From Prorocentrum cordatum (Eukaryota; Sar; Dinophyceae; Prorocentrales; Prorocentraceae), in contig CAUYUJ010000880.1 of NCBI GenBank assembly GCA_963575745.1, positions 586,146-633,645 on the forward strand: a DNA stretch of 47,500 nucleotides, in the 5' to 3' direction. Positions 31,042-40,769 of this stretch are shown here, piece after piece; the stretch's first letter is position 1, and each line of letters opens with the position of its first letter. Under the pieces are notes generated by a model that saw nothing but the letters and a program-made list of their open reading frames with translations, ran no database searches and was not told the DNA's origin. A program made the position numbers and the translations under genes.

Positions 31042-31705
31042 GCCAAGACGGCGCCCAAGACGGCCAAAGACTGCCCAAGAAGCTCCCAAGACGGCCCAAG
31101 AGCGCTCCAAGAGAGCCCAAGACCGCCCAAGGCGGCCCCAAGACGTCCCAAGAGGCCTCCACGACGCCCCAGGAGGCGCCCACGAGGCGTCCCAAGAGGG
31201 CCACAAGAGGCCAACATCATTGATTTTCTAAGGAAAACGTGCATTTCTAGCATATACGGCTTTTCGCCTTTCATGGCGTTGAAGGCGTTCCAAGAGGCCC
31301 CCCAAACCGCCCCAAGACGGTCCAAGATGTTTCCAAGAGGCCCCCAAATAGCCCAAGAGGGCGCCAAGACGGGCCAAGAGGCGCCCAAGACTGTCCAAGA
31401 GGCCCCCAAGAGCGCCCCAAGAAGGCCCAAGAGGCCCCCAAGAGGCCCCAAAACGCCCAAGAGGGCGCCAAGACGGCCCAAGAGGCGCCAAGACGGCCAC
31501 GACGGCCCCAGGACCCCCAAGAAGGCCCCGAGAGGCCCCCAAGAGAGCCCAAAGACGGCCAAAGCAGCCTAGTCCCTTCACCCCCGCAGCCCAGAAGCTC
31601 CCACGAGGCCCCCAGAGGCCCCCGAGAAGCCCCAAAAGGTCCCTAAGAGAGGCACCCAAGAGGCTCCCCAAGAGCCCCCCAAGAGGCCCAAAATACTCCC
31701 AAAGG

Positions 31706-32068
31706 CTCTTAGCACCGCGGCTCCCAAGAGCGAGCGGTGACGTAATCGAGCTGATGAGACCAAAGCTCCCAACCGAGAGCTGCGACGTAATAAGTTCTTG
31801 ACGCCAGGGCACAGGGACGGGCGGCAACGCGTGGACAACGAGCGGTCCACTTCTGGAAAGCTGGCAGCCCAAACGCGGAAAACGCAACGCGACCCGACCG
31901 CCCCCTCCAAAACAAGAAACGCGCTCAAAGAAAGCTCCGCGACTCTCCGAGGCTGAGATAGGACAAGAGCGAGGGGAAGGGAGTCAATAAGAGGTGTAAG
32001 AGCGGACGAGCCAGCGATCTCGTGCGCTCTGAAAGTAAGTGCGCTTTCCGTCCACGTGCCAAGCAGGT
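31706..32068 (+). repeat. Macrosatellite unique core, copy 4
   Basis: Same core with a deletion just after GGTCCAC (31,845-31,852), removing part of the 3' arm of the stem. The copy ends at GTGCCAAGCAGGT, and unrelated sequence follows. Confidence 0.8.
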
Positions 32069-33235
32069 CAAATGGCCTTCGGCCCATCCCGCCACCGTGC
32101 TTGGATTTTGGGTCGGAGTCCTCATGGACGCTTCTTGGGTTCTCTCGGTTCTCTCCAGAGAGCTCTCAGGGGGCCCTTGCAGGGCAGTTTCGGGGCCTCT
32201 TGAAGGCCTCCCGGGATCTTTTTGGTGACTTTTTGGGGCCATCTTGGGGCCTCTTGGGGCCGTCGTGGAGCCTTTTAGCGGCCTCTTGGGAACCTCTTAG
32301 GGCCTCCTGGGGGCCTCTTGGGACCGAAAGCTCGAAATGTCCATTCAGGTTCCCCTTCTGAGCCCACTCTTGGGGTCGTCCTGGGTCTCTCTTGGGCCGT
32401 CGTGGGGGCCTCTTGGGCCGTTTTGGGGCCCTCTTGGGCTTTCTTGGAGCCCTCTTGGGGGCCGGTTGGGCCGTCTTGGGGCGGTCTTGGGGGCCTTTTG
32501 GGCCGTCTTGGGGAGCGCTGGTAAGCCGAAATGACGAGAACGCGGAAATCGTTCAAAAACCATTCGAAAATCAATTCTTTCTGTTTCTAGGGCTCTCGTG
32601 AAGGTGCTCTTGAAGGCCTCTTGGGGCGTGTTGGAAGCGTCTTGGGCCGTTTGGAGGCCATCTTGGGCGTCTTGGAACGATCTGGAACCGTCTGGAGGCT
32701 CTCTTGGGCCGTCTTGGGACAGTCTTGGACCGTCTTGGGCGCACGTGAGAGGCTCCTGGGATCGCCGCGGCCGTGCCCAGGAGCTCCGGCATCTTTGGTG
32801 GGGGTGGGCCAGCAACAGGGGGCAAGGCCAGTGGGGGGGTAAGGGGGGGTAAACTTGCAACCACACCAACGCACCCGTCTCTCGGACGTCCTCACCTTTT
32901 CAAGTTATCCTTAAGAGCTTCGCCCCCTGTCGCCGTCCCCCTCCTTTTGAGAATGGGGCATGCAAGAGCGATATTGTGAGGCCCAGGCGCCGTCATGCAG
33001 CAGCGTCGGAACTCCTAACGGGGGCCGATGGAGATATGAGCGTACCAAAATCCATCAAAAACTAAAGCAGCATCGCAGATGTTGGCCTCGTGGGAAACGA
33101 TTGGGGGTGCTCTTGGAGCGCTCTTGGGGGCCTCTTGGGAGCCTCTTTGGCCGTCTTGGGACCATCTTGGACGCCTTGGAGCACTCTTGGGCCGTCTCTG
33201 AGGCCTATTGTATTGTCTTAGGGCCTTTAATGAAG
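32067..33235 (+). repeat. CTTGGG-type arrays, forward polarity, with A-rich module
   Basis: Forward arrays at about 32,110-32,510, 32,590-32,760 and 33,095-33,225. An A-rich module at 32,520-32,590 has AAGCCGAAATG and a TTCAAAAACC phrase, like the modules in block 1. The segment 32,780-33,060 is mixed sequence without a supported gene. Confidence 0.75.
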
Positions 33236-33238
33236 GAC

Positions 33239-33617
33239 TGGCCTCGGAAGCACGAAGACTGCGCACTTTACAAGGGTTTGTGAATGCGGGCACGCGAAGC
33301 ATGCGAAATCTATGAGGGATCGTGGCTTCGGGGGCGCAAGAACTGCGTCATTTACGAATAGAGAAAACGAGGGAGAAGGAGACAGAGAGAGAGAGAGAGG
33401 CAGAGTATTGCTTCGGAGACGCGCACATCGCATACTGTACGAAATATATTGGTTTCAGAAGCGCGAGCACCATATGATTGGCGAGGGTGTCTTGTTTTGG
33501 GGACGCGGACATTGTATGATCTACGAGGGAGTATGCCCTTGGGAGCGCGAGTCTAGTGTAATGTACAAGGGATGATGGCTTCGGGGGCGCGAGTCTTCTG
33601 TACTTTTGCGTTCTTAG
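33239..33617 (+). repeat. 42-bp (14-codon) degenerate tandem repeat, eight units
   Basis: Units start at 33,239, 33,281 and 33,323, then after a 43-nt GA-rich interruption at 33,408, 33,450, 33,492, 33,534 and 33,576; within each group the spacing is exactly 42. Each unit translates as a 14-residue motif, for example YWFQKREHHMIGEG, VLFWGRGHCMIYEG and VCPWERESSVMYKG. The Arg and Tyr-Glu/Lys-Gly positions are kept although the nucleotides differ widely. Stops occur in units 2, 3, 7 and 8, and the interruption shifts the frame. It looks like the remains of a protein-coding repeat. It is not MORN, whose unit is longer. Confidence 0.8.
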
Positions 33618-33733
33618 GACCCCCCAGAAAATCTGAGACCCCCCCCGGGCGGTGGTAAGCGGGGCTCTTTTTGCCCCCCCCCCCCCCTCGCGCGGCCTTC
33701 AACGAAGTACCGTGGGAACAATAACGTAGGACT
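33618..33733. other. Spacer with C runs before the acyltransferase
   Basis: Two C runs (33,635-33,647 and 33,676-33,688) in otherwise mixed sequence. This could be intron sequence of the following gene. Confidence 0.4.
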
Positions 33734-35371
33734 ATGATATGGGAGACTCGAAACTGGAACTGGAGAACCTCGGAGCCTTGTGGCCCCACACGGGGGCCGG
33801 CGGATTCCAACGCCCAAGTCGCGTTCTATATATTACCGTCCCGGTTTTGGGAGTTGGCGCTTGGCGCGTGCGTGTTTCATATGATGCCGAACTATGCACC
33901 CGGTACGGACACCATTGCGAACGGCGTCAGGTATATAATATTGCAGGTTGCATCGTCGTTGTTGCTCATTGTTGGGCTGTTGTTCACGCCAAGTGGTTGG
34001 GGGTTTCCCTTCCCTTGGGCGTCGCTGAGTGTTGGCGGGACGCTCTGCTTTATAGCTGCAGGTAGTTCACCGAATGCGATTCTAAATGCGTGCTTTGGCA
34101 GCAAGTTCTTGGTGTACATCGGTAATCTGTCATATGCCCTCTATCTGTGGCATTGGCCAGTACTAGTGTTTATGCGGGGGACCGAATGTCTCAAGTCTCC
34201 GACGTCCATGGTGATTGTTTTTGCCATAACCTTAGCACTCGCAATGGCCACGTACCACTTGATGGAGGCTCCCCTTCACAAGCGTCGCCCGAAACAAACC
34301 TCCAAGATCTTTGGGATCTTATTACCCTTGCTCGCTATCACGGCCCTGATCTCTTGGTCTCTGGGCTTCTACTATATCGGCGCCGTCTACGTGGATGCCA
34401 CATGTTCCGACGGTGCGACCACTTCCAGCACCGCAGCCACGGCCAATTCCACTTCCCATGAAGTATGCTCTGGCGGGGGCGGGTGGCACGGGAACCCATT
34501 GACGTGGCACCCTGACAAGTCGTCTTCTTGCCCCATGAACTTCTCATGGAGCAGTTATGCGAGACACTGCGGCGAGGACGCCAGCGACGTGACGCACTCC
34601 AGATTCTTATTTCTGGGGGATTCGACGATGCACAACTTGTATAGCAGGCTGCGCCCTATTTTCGATAGTGCTTGGCATGACACGGCCGTCTCTAAGAATG
34701 ATTGCGACAGGATGGAATTCCTAGGTTTGGATCCAGCGCCAGAGTGGGTGCCTCCGCCGCAAGGTTTCGCCCCGCTCTTCAAAGGTCTTACCCACCCTTA
34801 TTGCCAAGACACTCGGTCATTCAGGTGTTATCGTGGTCAGGTTTCTGTTGCTTCGGGCAATGTTAGCAAGCAGTGCGTGCTGGATTTTGAGTACGTTCCC
34901 GTGGAATACGCGAGAGAGGTTTCATTGCAGACTAACGAGACAAATACCACTCAGGGCACCATTGCCGCTTATGTTAAGAAGCGGTACGGCAGCGTGGACG
35001 CCATCATTACGAACCAGGGCTTACATGATTTCTACATTGAAGCCATGTCAGCTGACGACTATGTAGAGTCTGTTCGCGAACAGTTGCTCGCTTTTCAAGG
35101 CTCGGTGACCGTGATTGTCTGGATCTTGATAAATCACATTTTCGAGGATCCCGTTCAGATGCCGTTGCATACCAATGCGCGGTGCGCGCAGTGGAACGAG
35201 GCGGTGACCGACATGATATCCAGTGAATTCCCCAACGTGTATATTTTGGATGCCTATAAAATGTCCCAACTTCAGAGCATGCACACGGACCCTTTTCATA
35301 TGACACTGGACTATTACGACGTTCTAGCCGACATAGTCCTCAGTTTTGCGATACCGAATGCGGACCAGTGA
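33734..35371 (+). CDS. Acyltransferase-3 / SGNH O-acyltransferase, C-terminal part
   Basis: Membrane O-acyltransferase of the acyltransferase-3 plus SGNH type, which moves acetyl-like groups onto sugars or glycoconjugates at a membrane. The 545-codon frame has FYILPSRFWELALGA (residues 31-45), the signature of this family. About five membrane segments follow (near 68-84, 97-111, 124-145, 157-173 and 191-217), including IGNLSYALYLWHWPV. The extracytoplasmic SGNH domain has LGDST (294-298, Ser nucleophile), ITNQG (425-429) and DPFH (519-522, catalytic Asp/His). The usual N-terminal half with its other membrane helices and catalytic His is missing. The first 28 residues do not look like the family, and a possible splice acceptor AG lies at 33,817-33,818. 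I therefore take this as the last, long exon, ending at the TGA at 35,369. Composition is visibly less GC-biased than the repeats around it. Confidence 0.85.
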   Translation: MIWETRNWNWRTSEPCGPTRGPADSNAQVAFYILPSRFWELALGACVFHMMPNYAPGTDTIANGVRYIILQVASSLLLIVGLLFTPSGWGFPFPWASLSVGGTLCFIAAGSSPNAILNACFGSKFLVYIGNLSYALYLWHWPVLVFMRGTECLKSPTSMVIVFAITLALAMATYHLMEAPLHKRRPKQTSKIFGILLPLLAITALISWSLGFYYIGAVYVDATCSDGATTSSTAATANSTSHEVCSGGGGWHGNPLTWHPDKSSSCPMNFSWSSYARHCGEDASDVTHSRFLFLGDSTMHNLYSRLRPIFDSAWHDTAVSKNDCDRMEFLGLDPAPEWVPPPQGFAPLFKGLTHPYCQDTRSFRCYRGQVSVASGNVSKQCVLDFEYVPVEYAREVSLQTNETNTTQGTIAAYVKKRYGSVDAIITNQGLHDFYIEAMSADDYVESVREQLLAFQGSVTVIVWILINHIFEDPVQMPLHTNARCAQWNEAVTDMISSEFPNVYILDAYKMSQLQSMHTDPFHMTLDYYDVLADIVLSFAIPNADQ

Positions 35372-35560
35372 TCGAGGGGGTGGTGGGGGAGGTGGCGGTG
35401 GTGGCGGGGGGAAGGAGGATTCATTGGCTGACGCCGCACCGCCGACCCCTTGGGGCGGCAGTAAGAAGGAAAAACAGAGTTTGCGGAACGATTTCTGGGT
35501 AATCTTGGGGTTTCAGCTTCTTGGGATTTCGTTGGGGGCGGTTGGCAGATCGCGGCTCTG
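35372..35560 (+). other. 3' flank of the acyltransferase, G-rich
   Basis: GGT/GGC-rich stretch (35,376-35,420). CCGCCGACCCCTTG at 35,439-35,452 matches 2217-2230. No gene. Confidence 0.5.
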
Positions 35561-36065
35561 CTTTTTGGCTTCGGGGGCCTCGTGGGAGCCTCTTGGGGGC
35601 CTATTGGTGCCTCCTCAGGTTTTTTCGGGGCCGAGTGCTCGAAATGTTCACTCGGGTTTCCCCTCTGGGCCTCCTCTTAGGGTCGTCCTGGGGCCCTCTT
35701 GGGTCGTTTTGGAAGCAGCTGGGGCCGTCTTGAGGCCCTCTTGGGCCGTCTTGGAGCCCTCTTGGGGGCCTCTTGGGCTATCTTGGGTCGATCTTAAAGG
35801 CATCTTGGGCCGTTGTGGGCGTCGTGAGAGCCCATGGGGCGAATGTGCTAAAATAATACGTTTTCCGTAGGAAATGGGACGAATTTTGCTTCTGGAGGGC
35901 CTCTTGGGACGCCTCTTGGTGGCTTCTTGGGGCGTCTTGGGGGCCTCCGCGACCGTCTGGAGGCAGTCCTGGGCGTCTTGGAGCGATCTCTCGGCGACTC
36001 GTAGCCCTCTTGGACCGTCCGGGGGTCCTTTGGGGGCCCTCTTGCCCGTTTTGGGCCCCCTGAGG
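35561..36065 (+). repeat. CTTGGG-type arrays, forward polarity
   Basis: Two array blocks (35,565-35,835 and 35,890-36,060) separated by an AT-rich module containing AATAATACGTTTTCCG. Confidence 0.8.
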
Positions 36066-36852
36066 CTCCAAGGGCGCGGCCGACACCTTTGCCCTCCACC
36101 CCCTCCCCTCCATTCCGGCCCGACCGGGCTCCCGGGGGAGGGGTTTGGGAAGGGGGAAGCATCTCACATTCCGTGACCCAAAGGGGTCGGCGGATTGTGC
36201 AGATGTGCTGCGAGAACTGGAAGTCCGAGTAGCCAGCAGCGGGCACGCTGTGGCACGTAATCTTTTTCGCGCGATCAATCGCAATGCGCTTTCTCCTGCG
36301 CATCAGTCACATTTGAGCGGATGTTCGGCGACGATGCGAAGGGGTGCATTCTCATCGTGTGAGATGGGAGTTGAGATGGGTGGTTTTCTCCTTGCTTCCA
36401 CCATGTATCGTATACTATCATCCCCTGCTCCGTTTTGTACCACTCTCGAACCAGAGAGTTTTTTCCATACATGGCTATCCATTGCCAGCAACTTTCTCCA
36501 GCTGGGCTTCGAAGCAAGCCGGTGCGGGGGCTTCTTAGATGATAACAAATCTGCATTTGAAGTTCGTGCGAGCAGTCAACATTGCATCAGGCAGAGCCTT
36601 GGATGACGACAACAGCGGGAAGTTACGTGCGTTCCCCCCGACCGAACGTGGTGACATTAACCTGGTCGGCCTCTATATAACACTGCCGCTGCGTGGGAGT
36701 TGCATCGGCTCCTCGATGGGTGCAGTGAGAGCTCCCCTGAGGGGCAGTGGATTGTTTGGTGTCCGAGCTCATCTTTTTGCCAAATGGGTGCCGCGACTGT
36801 ATCGGACGGGGCTAGGACGAGGATAAATCCGTTCCAGACTATTCCGGAAGAC
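36066..36852. other. Spacer, no gene supported
   Basis: AAGGGGTCGGCGG at 36,181-36,193 is the reverse complement of the CCGCCGACCCCTT phrase seen elsewhere. The stretch 36,200-36,620 is less GC-rich, with ORFs on both strands of ordinary composition (for example minus strand 36,556-36,275), but I recognise none. Confidence 0.4.
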
Positions 36853-36880
36853 TCTCAGAGCGTTCCGGAACGCTCTGAGA
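36853..36880. other. 28-bp perfect palindrome
   Basis: The left half TCTCAGAGCGTTCC is followed at once by its exact reverse complement, centred on TTCCGGAA. There is no loop, so it would form a cruciform or bind a dimeric factor. It lies in a non-repeat stretch without a neighbouring gene that I can identify. Confidence 0.95.
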
Positions 36881-37440
36881 AGGTCGCGGCGCCTGCGCCA
36901 TTCTCCAGAGTCGCCGGATCGCAGAGATTCTCGATATATCCTCGCCCGATGTTATCCTCGTCCTGGCCTCGTCTCATTGGGGCTGGGATCTAAGACAGCT
37001 GCCCGCGCTCCACCGCCCGCGTCGAGGGCCTCCGAAGCCTCACCCCCGCCCCCGGTTCCGGCCAGGGACGCACGGAGTGCCGCTGTCGGGGGCGCGGAGG
37101 GGCCCTGAGCTGTGGTGGAAATCCCGCCTCCGGCTCTTCGAGCTGTCCCCCTCCCTGGGGCCTCGCGCAAGGGGGAGCGAGGGCTGCAGGAAAGGTGCAC
37201 TTCAGGGCCCCAAAGGGGGCCTTGGGGGCCCGAGAAGTGCACCGTTCTCCCCCCTCCCCTGCGTCGCTCCCCCCTCCATTCAGCGACGCCCCCGTCCCTG
37301 GGCCAGGGCCAAGAGACGCTCGGGGGGCATAGGCTCAGGGGGGAACGCGTCGAGCCCCAATCGCCCACTGATGTTCGACTGGGGTCTGATACCCACCTGG
37401 GAACGTGTGGACCGCAATCGAGGGGGCTTGTCGCCGACAT
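36881..37440. other. GC-rich spacer, no gene supported
   Basis: Overlapping ORFs on both strands are Pro/Arg/Gly-rich. No recognised domain or repeat. Confidence 0.4.
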
Positions 37441-37460
37441 ATCGGCGATGCATCGCCGAT
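37441..37460. other. 20-bp perfect palindrome
   Basis: ATCGGCGATG followed by its exact reverse complement, centred on ATGCAT. Confidence 0.95.
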
Positions 37461-38701
37461 TCCATGTCGATGTTCCCCCCTCCCCCTGGGCGAGTCCCCC
37501 GTATGTCTGCCCCTCACTGGGGCTGGGGGGCATCTGGAGGGAGACAGTGCTTTACTGACACGCTGCCCTCTGTATCGCTCCAATGATCGAGGGAAGAGTC
37601 GCGAGATTTTGTCGACGCCTTTCGTAATAATGGTCCATGCTGGCCGTCGCCGATCTCGCGAGGATGATCCACGAGTCGACGGTGACCTAGATGGGCCGTG
37701 ACCAAGATCTGCACCGAAGTTTCTGCCTTCAATCTTGGTCATCGTCACCGTCTTCTTTCCCTCCAGGTGATGTTCGATTCTTCGCTGACACTCGTTCGAA
37801 GGAGACGTCAACCGGTATGGGTATTCGCAGGCAGGGTACCATTTTGAGATGGCAGCGATTCAGATCAGCAGCACATGGGCCGTTTTACAGGTTCCGCAAG
37901 GTTGATGGTTCTTTGGGTTTCGAAGACGCATGACGCCGTTGACGTGCCCCATGTCGCAGCACTAGTACTGACATCGGTGCGGGCCAATCAGAATCAGAGT
38001 TTGCGCGCATGCATTTGGTGGTCAGCTGGGATTCGCGCCTTCCCTGACGCATATAAGCGCGATGGCAGGCAGTTCTTCAAACATGGCATTCGCATGCGCA
38101 AAAGACATTTGCGCATTGCTTAATTCAACCAACCTTGCAAACGCACACCATTGTTTGCTCACGCGTGCAGTTCGCCCGCGATCACGTCTGCAAACAGACG
38201 AGTGCACATTTTAATGGCTGGGCTTCAGCCGGCGCCTGAGGCTCAATTATTACCAGGCCGGTCTGCGCGTGCGCGCAAAGAAGAAAGATGCGCCCAAGGG
38301 AGGACGTCATTGAGAAGGAGGCGGAGGAGGAGGAGGAGTACAGTTTGATGCGACTTGGGGTCATGTTGGGCCATGTTTGCAGATCTTCTGGGCACCTTTA
38401 GGCGTCTGGGGTGGGGGCAGTTTCGAGCCATCTCGATAGGTGTATGGATGGCTGTGGGCCGACGCGTGCACGGGGCACTCCTCTCTGGCCCCAATCTCCG
38501 TTGTGGTCTTCATATGTCTCAATACTTGCTGGTCTTGACTCGCGAGGCGCGCGTGCGTTCGCGTGCGTCAGTGTTGCCCACGTGAGATAGTGTGGATTGG
38601 GGGGTTTGGGCCCGGATTCTAGTGCGTGGCGTGCTAACACGGGGAGGGCACAGACAACGCAGGCCGAAGGCACATGTTAGCCAGGAGCCAAAGTTGAGGC
38701 C
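37461..38701. other. Spacer, nothing recognised
   Basis: Balanced composition with a short GGA tract (38,310-38,338). Minor ORFs only; no domain, RNA gene or repeat seen. Confidence 0.45.
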
Positions 38702-38769
38702 TTGGAGCCGAGGGCGAGGTCAAACGCGCCCATTCAGATAGATGGGGCACCGGGTGCCACTAACACTCT

Positions 38770-39275
38770 GAAGGTTCTGAAGCTCCTGAAGCTCCGCCGC
38801 GTCAGGAGCGTCAGAGGCGTCAGAAGCATCAGACCGAAGCGTCTGAAGCTCCGCAGCGTCGCGTCGGGAGCGTCGGGAGCGTCAGGAGTGTCAGGGGCGT
38901 CGGGAGCGCCAGAAGCGTCAGGGGCGCCAGGGGCGACGGGGGCGTCGGAGGCATCAGGAGCCGCAGGAGTGTCAGGAGCGTGGGGAGTGCCGGGAACGCC
39001 GGGAGCGACCCGAGCGCCTCGCCTGGAGCGCCTGGAGCGCCTGGAGCGCGGGGGGCGCCAGGAGCGTCGGGAGCGTCAGAAGCGCCGGGAGCGTTGGGAG
39101 CGTCAGGAGCGCCGGCAGCGCAGGCCGGGAGCACCGGGAGCGCCGGTGGCGCCCGGAGCGTCGGAAGCGTCGGCAGCGTTGGGAGCGTCGGGCGAGTCGG
39201 GCGCGTCGGGAGCCCCAGGAGTGCCAGGAGCGTCGGGAGCGTCGGGAGCGTCAGGAGCAGCGGGGGGCAGCGGGA
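38770..39275 (+). repeat. 9-bp minisatellite reading as Gly-X-Y
   Basis: Degenerate GGGAGCGTC-type 9-bp units, more than fifty. One plus-strand frame (38,702-39,715) reads GASGASGVSGASGAPEASGA-like triplets that mimic collagen repeats. It is interrupted by an Arg/Glu-rich frame change around 39,020-39,120 and resumes. There is no signal peptide and no flanking domain, so I annotate a minisatellite rather than a collagen-like gene. Confidence 0.8.
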
Positions 39276-39279
39276 GCCT

Positions 39280-39492
39280 CGGGAGCCTCCCCGGGCGGGA
39301 GCGTGGGCGGCCTCCCCAGGGCGCGAGCGCGGGCAGCCTCCCTGGATTGTTTTCGCCTGGTGTAGGGCCTCTGGGGGCCTCCCAGGGCGGGAGCGTGGGC
39401 AGCCTCCCTGTGCTGAATTTTTCTCATGGTGATAGGGCCTCTGGGGGCCTCCCAGGGCGCGAGCGTGGGCAGCCTTCCTGGACGGCTCTCGG
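39280..39492 (+). repeat. About 70-bp tandem repeat, roughly three units
   Basis: Units share CTCCC(A/C)GGGCG(C/G)GAGCGTGGGC and AGCCTCCCTG. The last two full units also share GGGCCTCTGGGGGCCTCCC, beginning near 39,365 and 39,433. Confidence 0.8.
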
Positions 39493-40070
39493 GGCGTTCC
39501 CCCCCTGCCCCCCCGTCAGGGAGGGGCAAAGGGGAGGGAATCGATTAAACTACGACGTTTCTTTCACGACGTTTCTTTTCTCTGTTCGTTTTTCGATTTC
39601 CTTGGAACTGACGACGACGAAGACGACGACAGCGTCTCACGCGCGCCGAGTGGGTTGGCGGATTTTGCGGCACTTTACGGTTTATTTGGAATCCATGGTT
39701 CGCTTGAGTGCTTGAGGTTGCCCCCCCTCGTCCCCCCGCGGTTTTCGACAGGGGCCCATGGAAGTATCCCAAGGCCCCCCCGAGGAGCGCCCAACATGTC
39801 TTTCAGACTCGCAAGATGGGGGTCCCAAGACGCCCGTCAGACCCTCCAAGACGAGCCCCGAGTGGCCTGGCGTGGGGGCCTGCTGGCAGGATCGCTGCAA
39901 GAGCCTGGAGTGGTCAACGCGCATTTAGCGACTTGGCGACAAAGCTTCGCCGTCGCCTATGCACGCCCAGAGGCACTCGTGTCGCGAACGGCTCGAAGTA
40001 GGCTTGCCTTTGCGGGCGGGTTGACACGCTTTCTTGGCAGGGTTTTGTCTCCTCGCCCTTCTTTGGAGGA
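39493..40070. other. Spacer, no gene supported
   Basis: ORFs are open on both strands but no domain is recognised. The GTTGGCGGATTTTGCGG phrase at 39,652 resembles the GTCGGCGGATT boundary phrase. Confidence 0.4.
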
Positions 40071-40113
40071 GGAGGAGGAGGAGGAGGAGGAGGAGGACGA
40101 GGACGAGGAGGAG
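40071..40113 (+). repeat. GGA/GAC microsatellite
   Basis: About fourteen GGA or GAC triplets. Confidence 0.9.
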
Positions 40114-40769
40114 CAGCTACTTCAGCTTCCCTGAAGCAGTTCCAGCGTTCTGGAAGCAGGCTTCGCCTTCCGGAGGTACGCTTCGGCCGTTCCGGAAAAA
40201 GGTGCCGCCTGTCCCGGACACCAGTTCCGTCCATTCTGTAAGCATGGGTTCGGTTGAGGGTTGATGCCATTCGACCGGTCGGTTTCTCAGATGTTCTATT
40301 TTGAACGCCACGTGCTGTCGTTTGATTGTTGTGCCTTTTCTGGTGTCGCAGATATGATATTATTGCGTATTTTTGTAGGATATGAATATCTGCTTCAATA
40401 TGGTCGTTGTGGTTTTGATGCTGGTATATTCTAGACGCTTCGCGTGACCCCACAAGACTGCAGGTGCCTTGCCTGTTGTAGCTAATTTGCTTCGCCTGCT
40501 GGCCCAGACGACGCCTACCGCTCCCTGTCCGCCGCCTCGGAGCCGCCGACCAAAAAAGTGACCCCACCAGCCCATCCAGGAACGTTGCCCAGGCGAGTTT
40601 CCCTGATCAGGGATGCGGAGCACGCAGTGGAACAGAGGGCGGGGGACGCCGTCATACCCCAAGAGGTGGTCGTCTGCGGCCCCGCCGCCCCAACCATCGA
40701 ACGGTGCGCGCCAGAGGCGCTGCCCCACTCCACAGGAGGAGCCCCCCCAAAGTCGCCACCCGGAGTCCT
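40114..40769. other. Spacer with an AT-richer island
   Basis: The stretch 40,270-40,440 is AT-richer than its surroundings. Short inverted phrases based on TTCCGGAA or TTCTGGAA lie at 40,140-40,200. No gene supported. Confidence 0.4.

Larger units (their letters stand above)
27742..32066 (-). repeat. Macrosatellite: four head-to-tail copies of a 1.1-1.2-kb unit
   Basis: The phrase TTTCTAGCATATACGG (or TATGCGG) starts near 27,762, 28,955, 30,121 and 31,240. Each unit contains a short AT-rich module, reverse CCAAGA arrays, a unique core of about 0.4 kb and then a module with CTCGAGACATCATCGG plus the polarity-switch hairpin. The fourth copy stops after its core. Minus-strand frames stay open through core and arrays in three copies (up to 320 residues), but these are mostly W/G/L/S repeat translations. 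The high identity implies recent tandem duplication. Confidence 0.9.
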
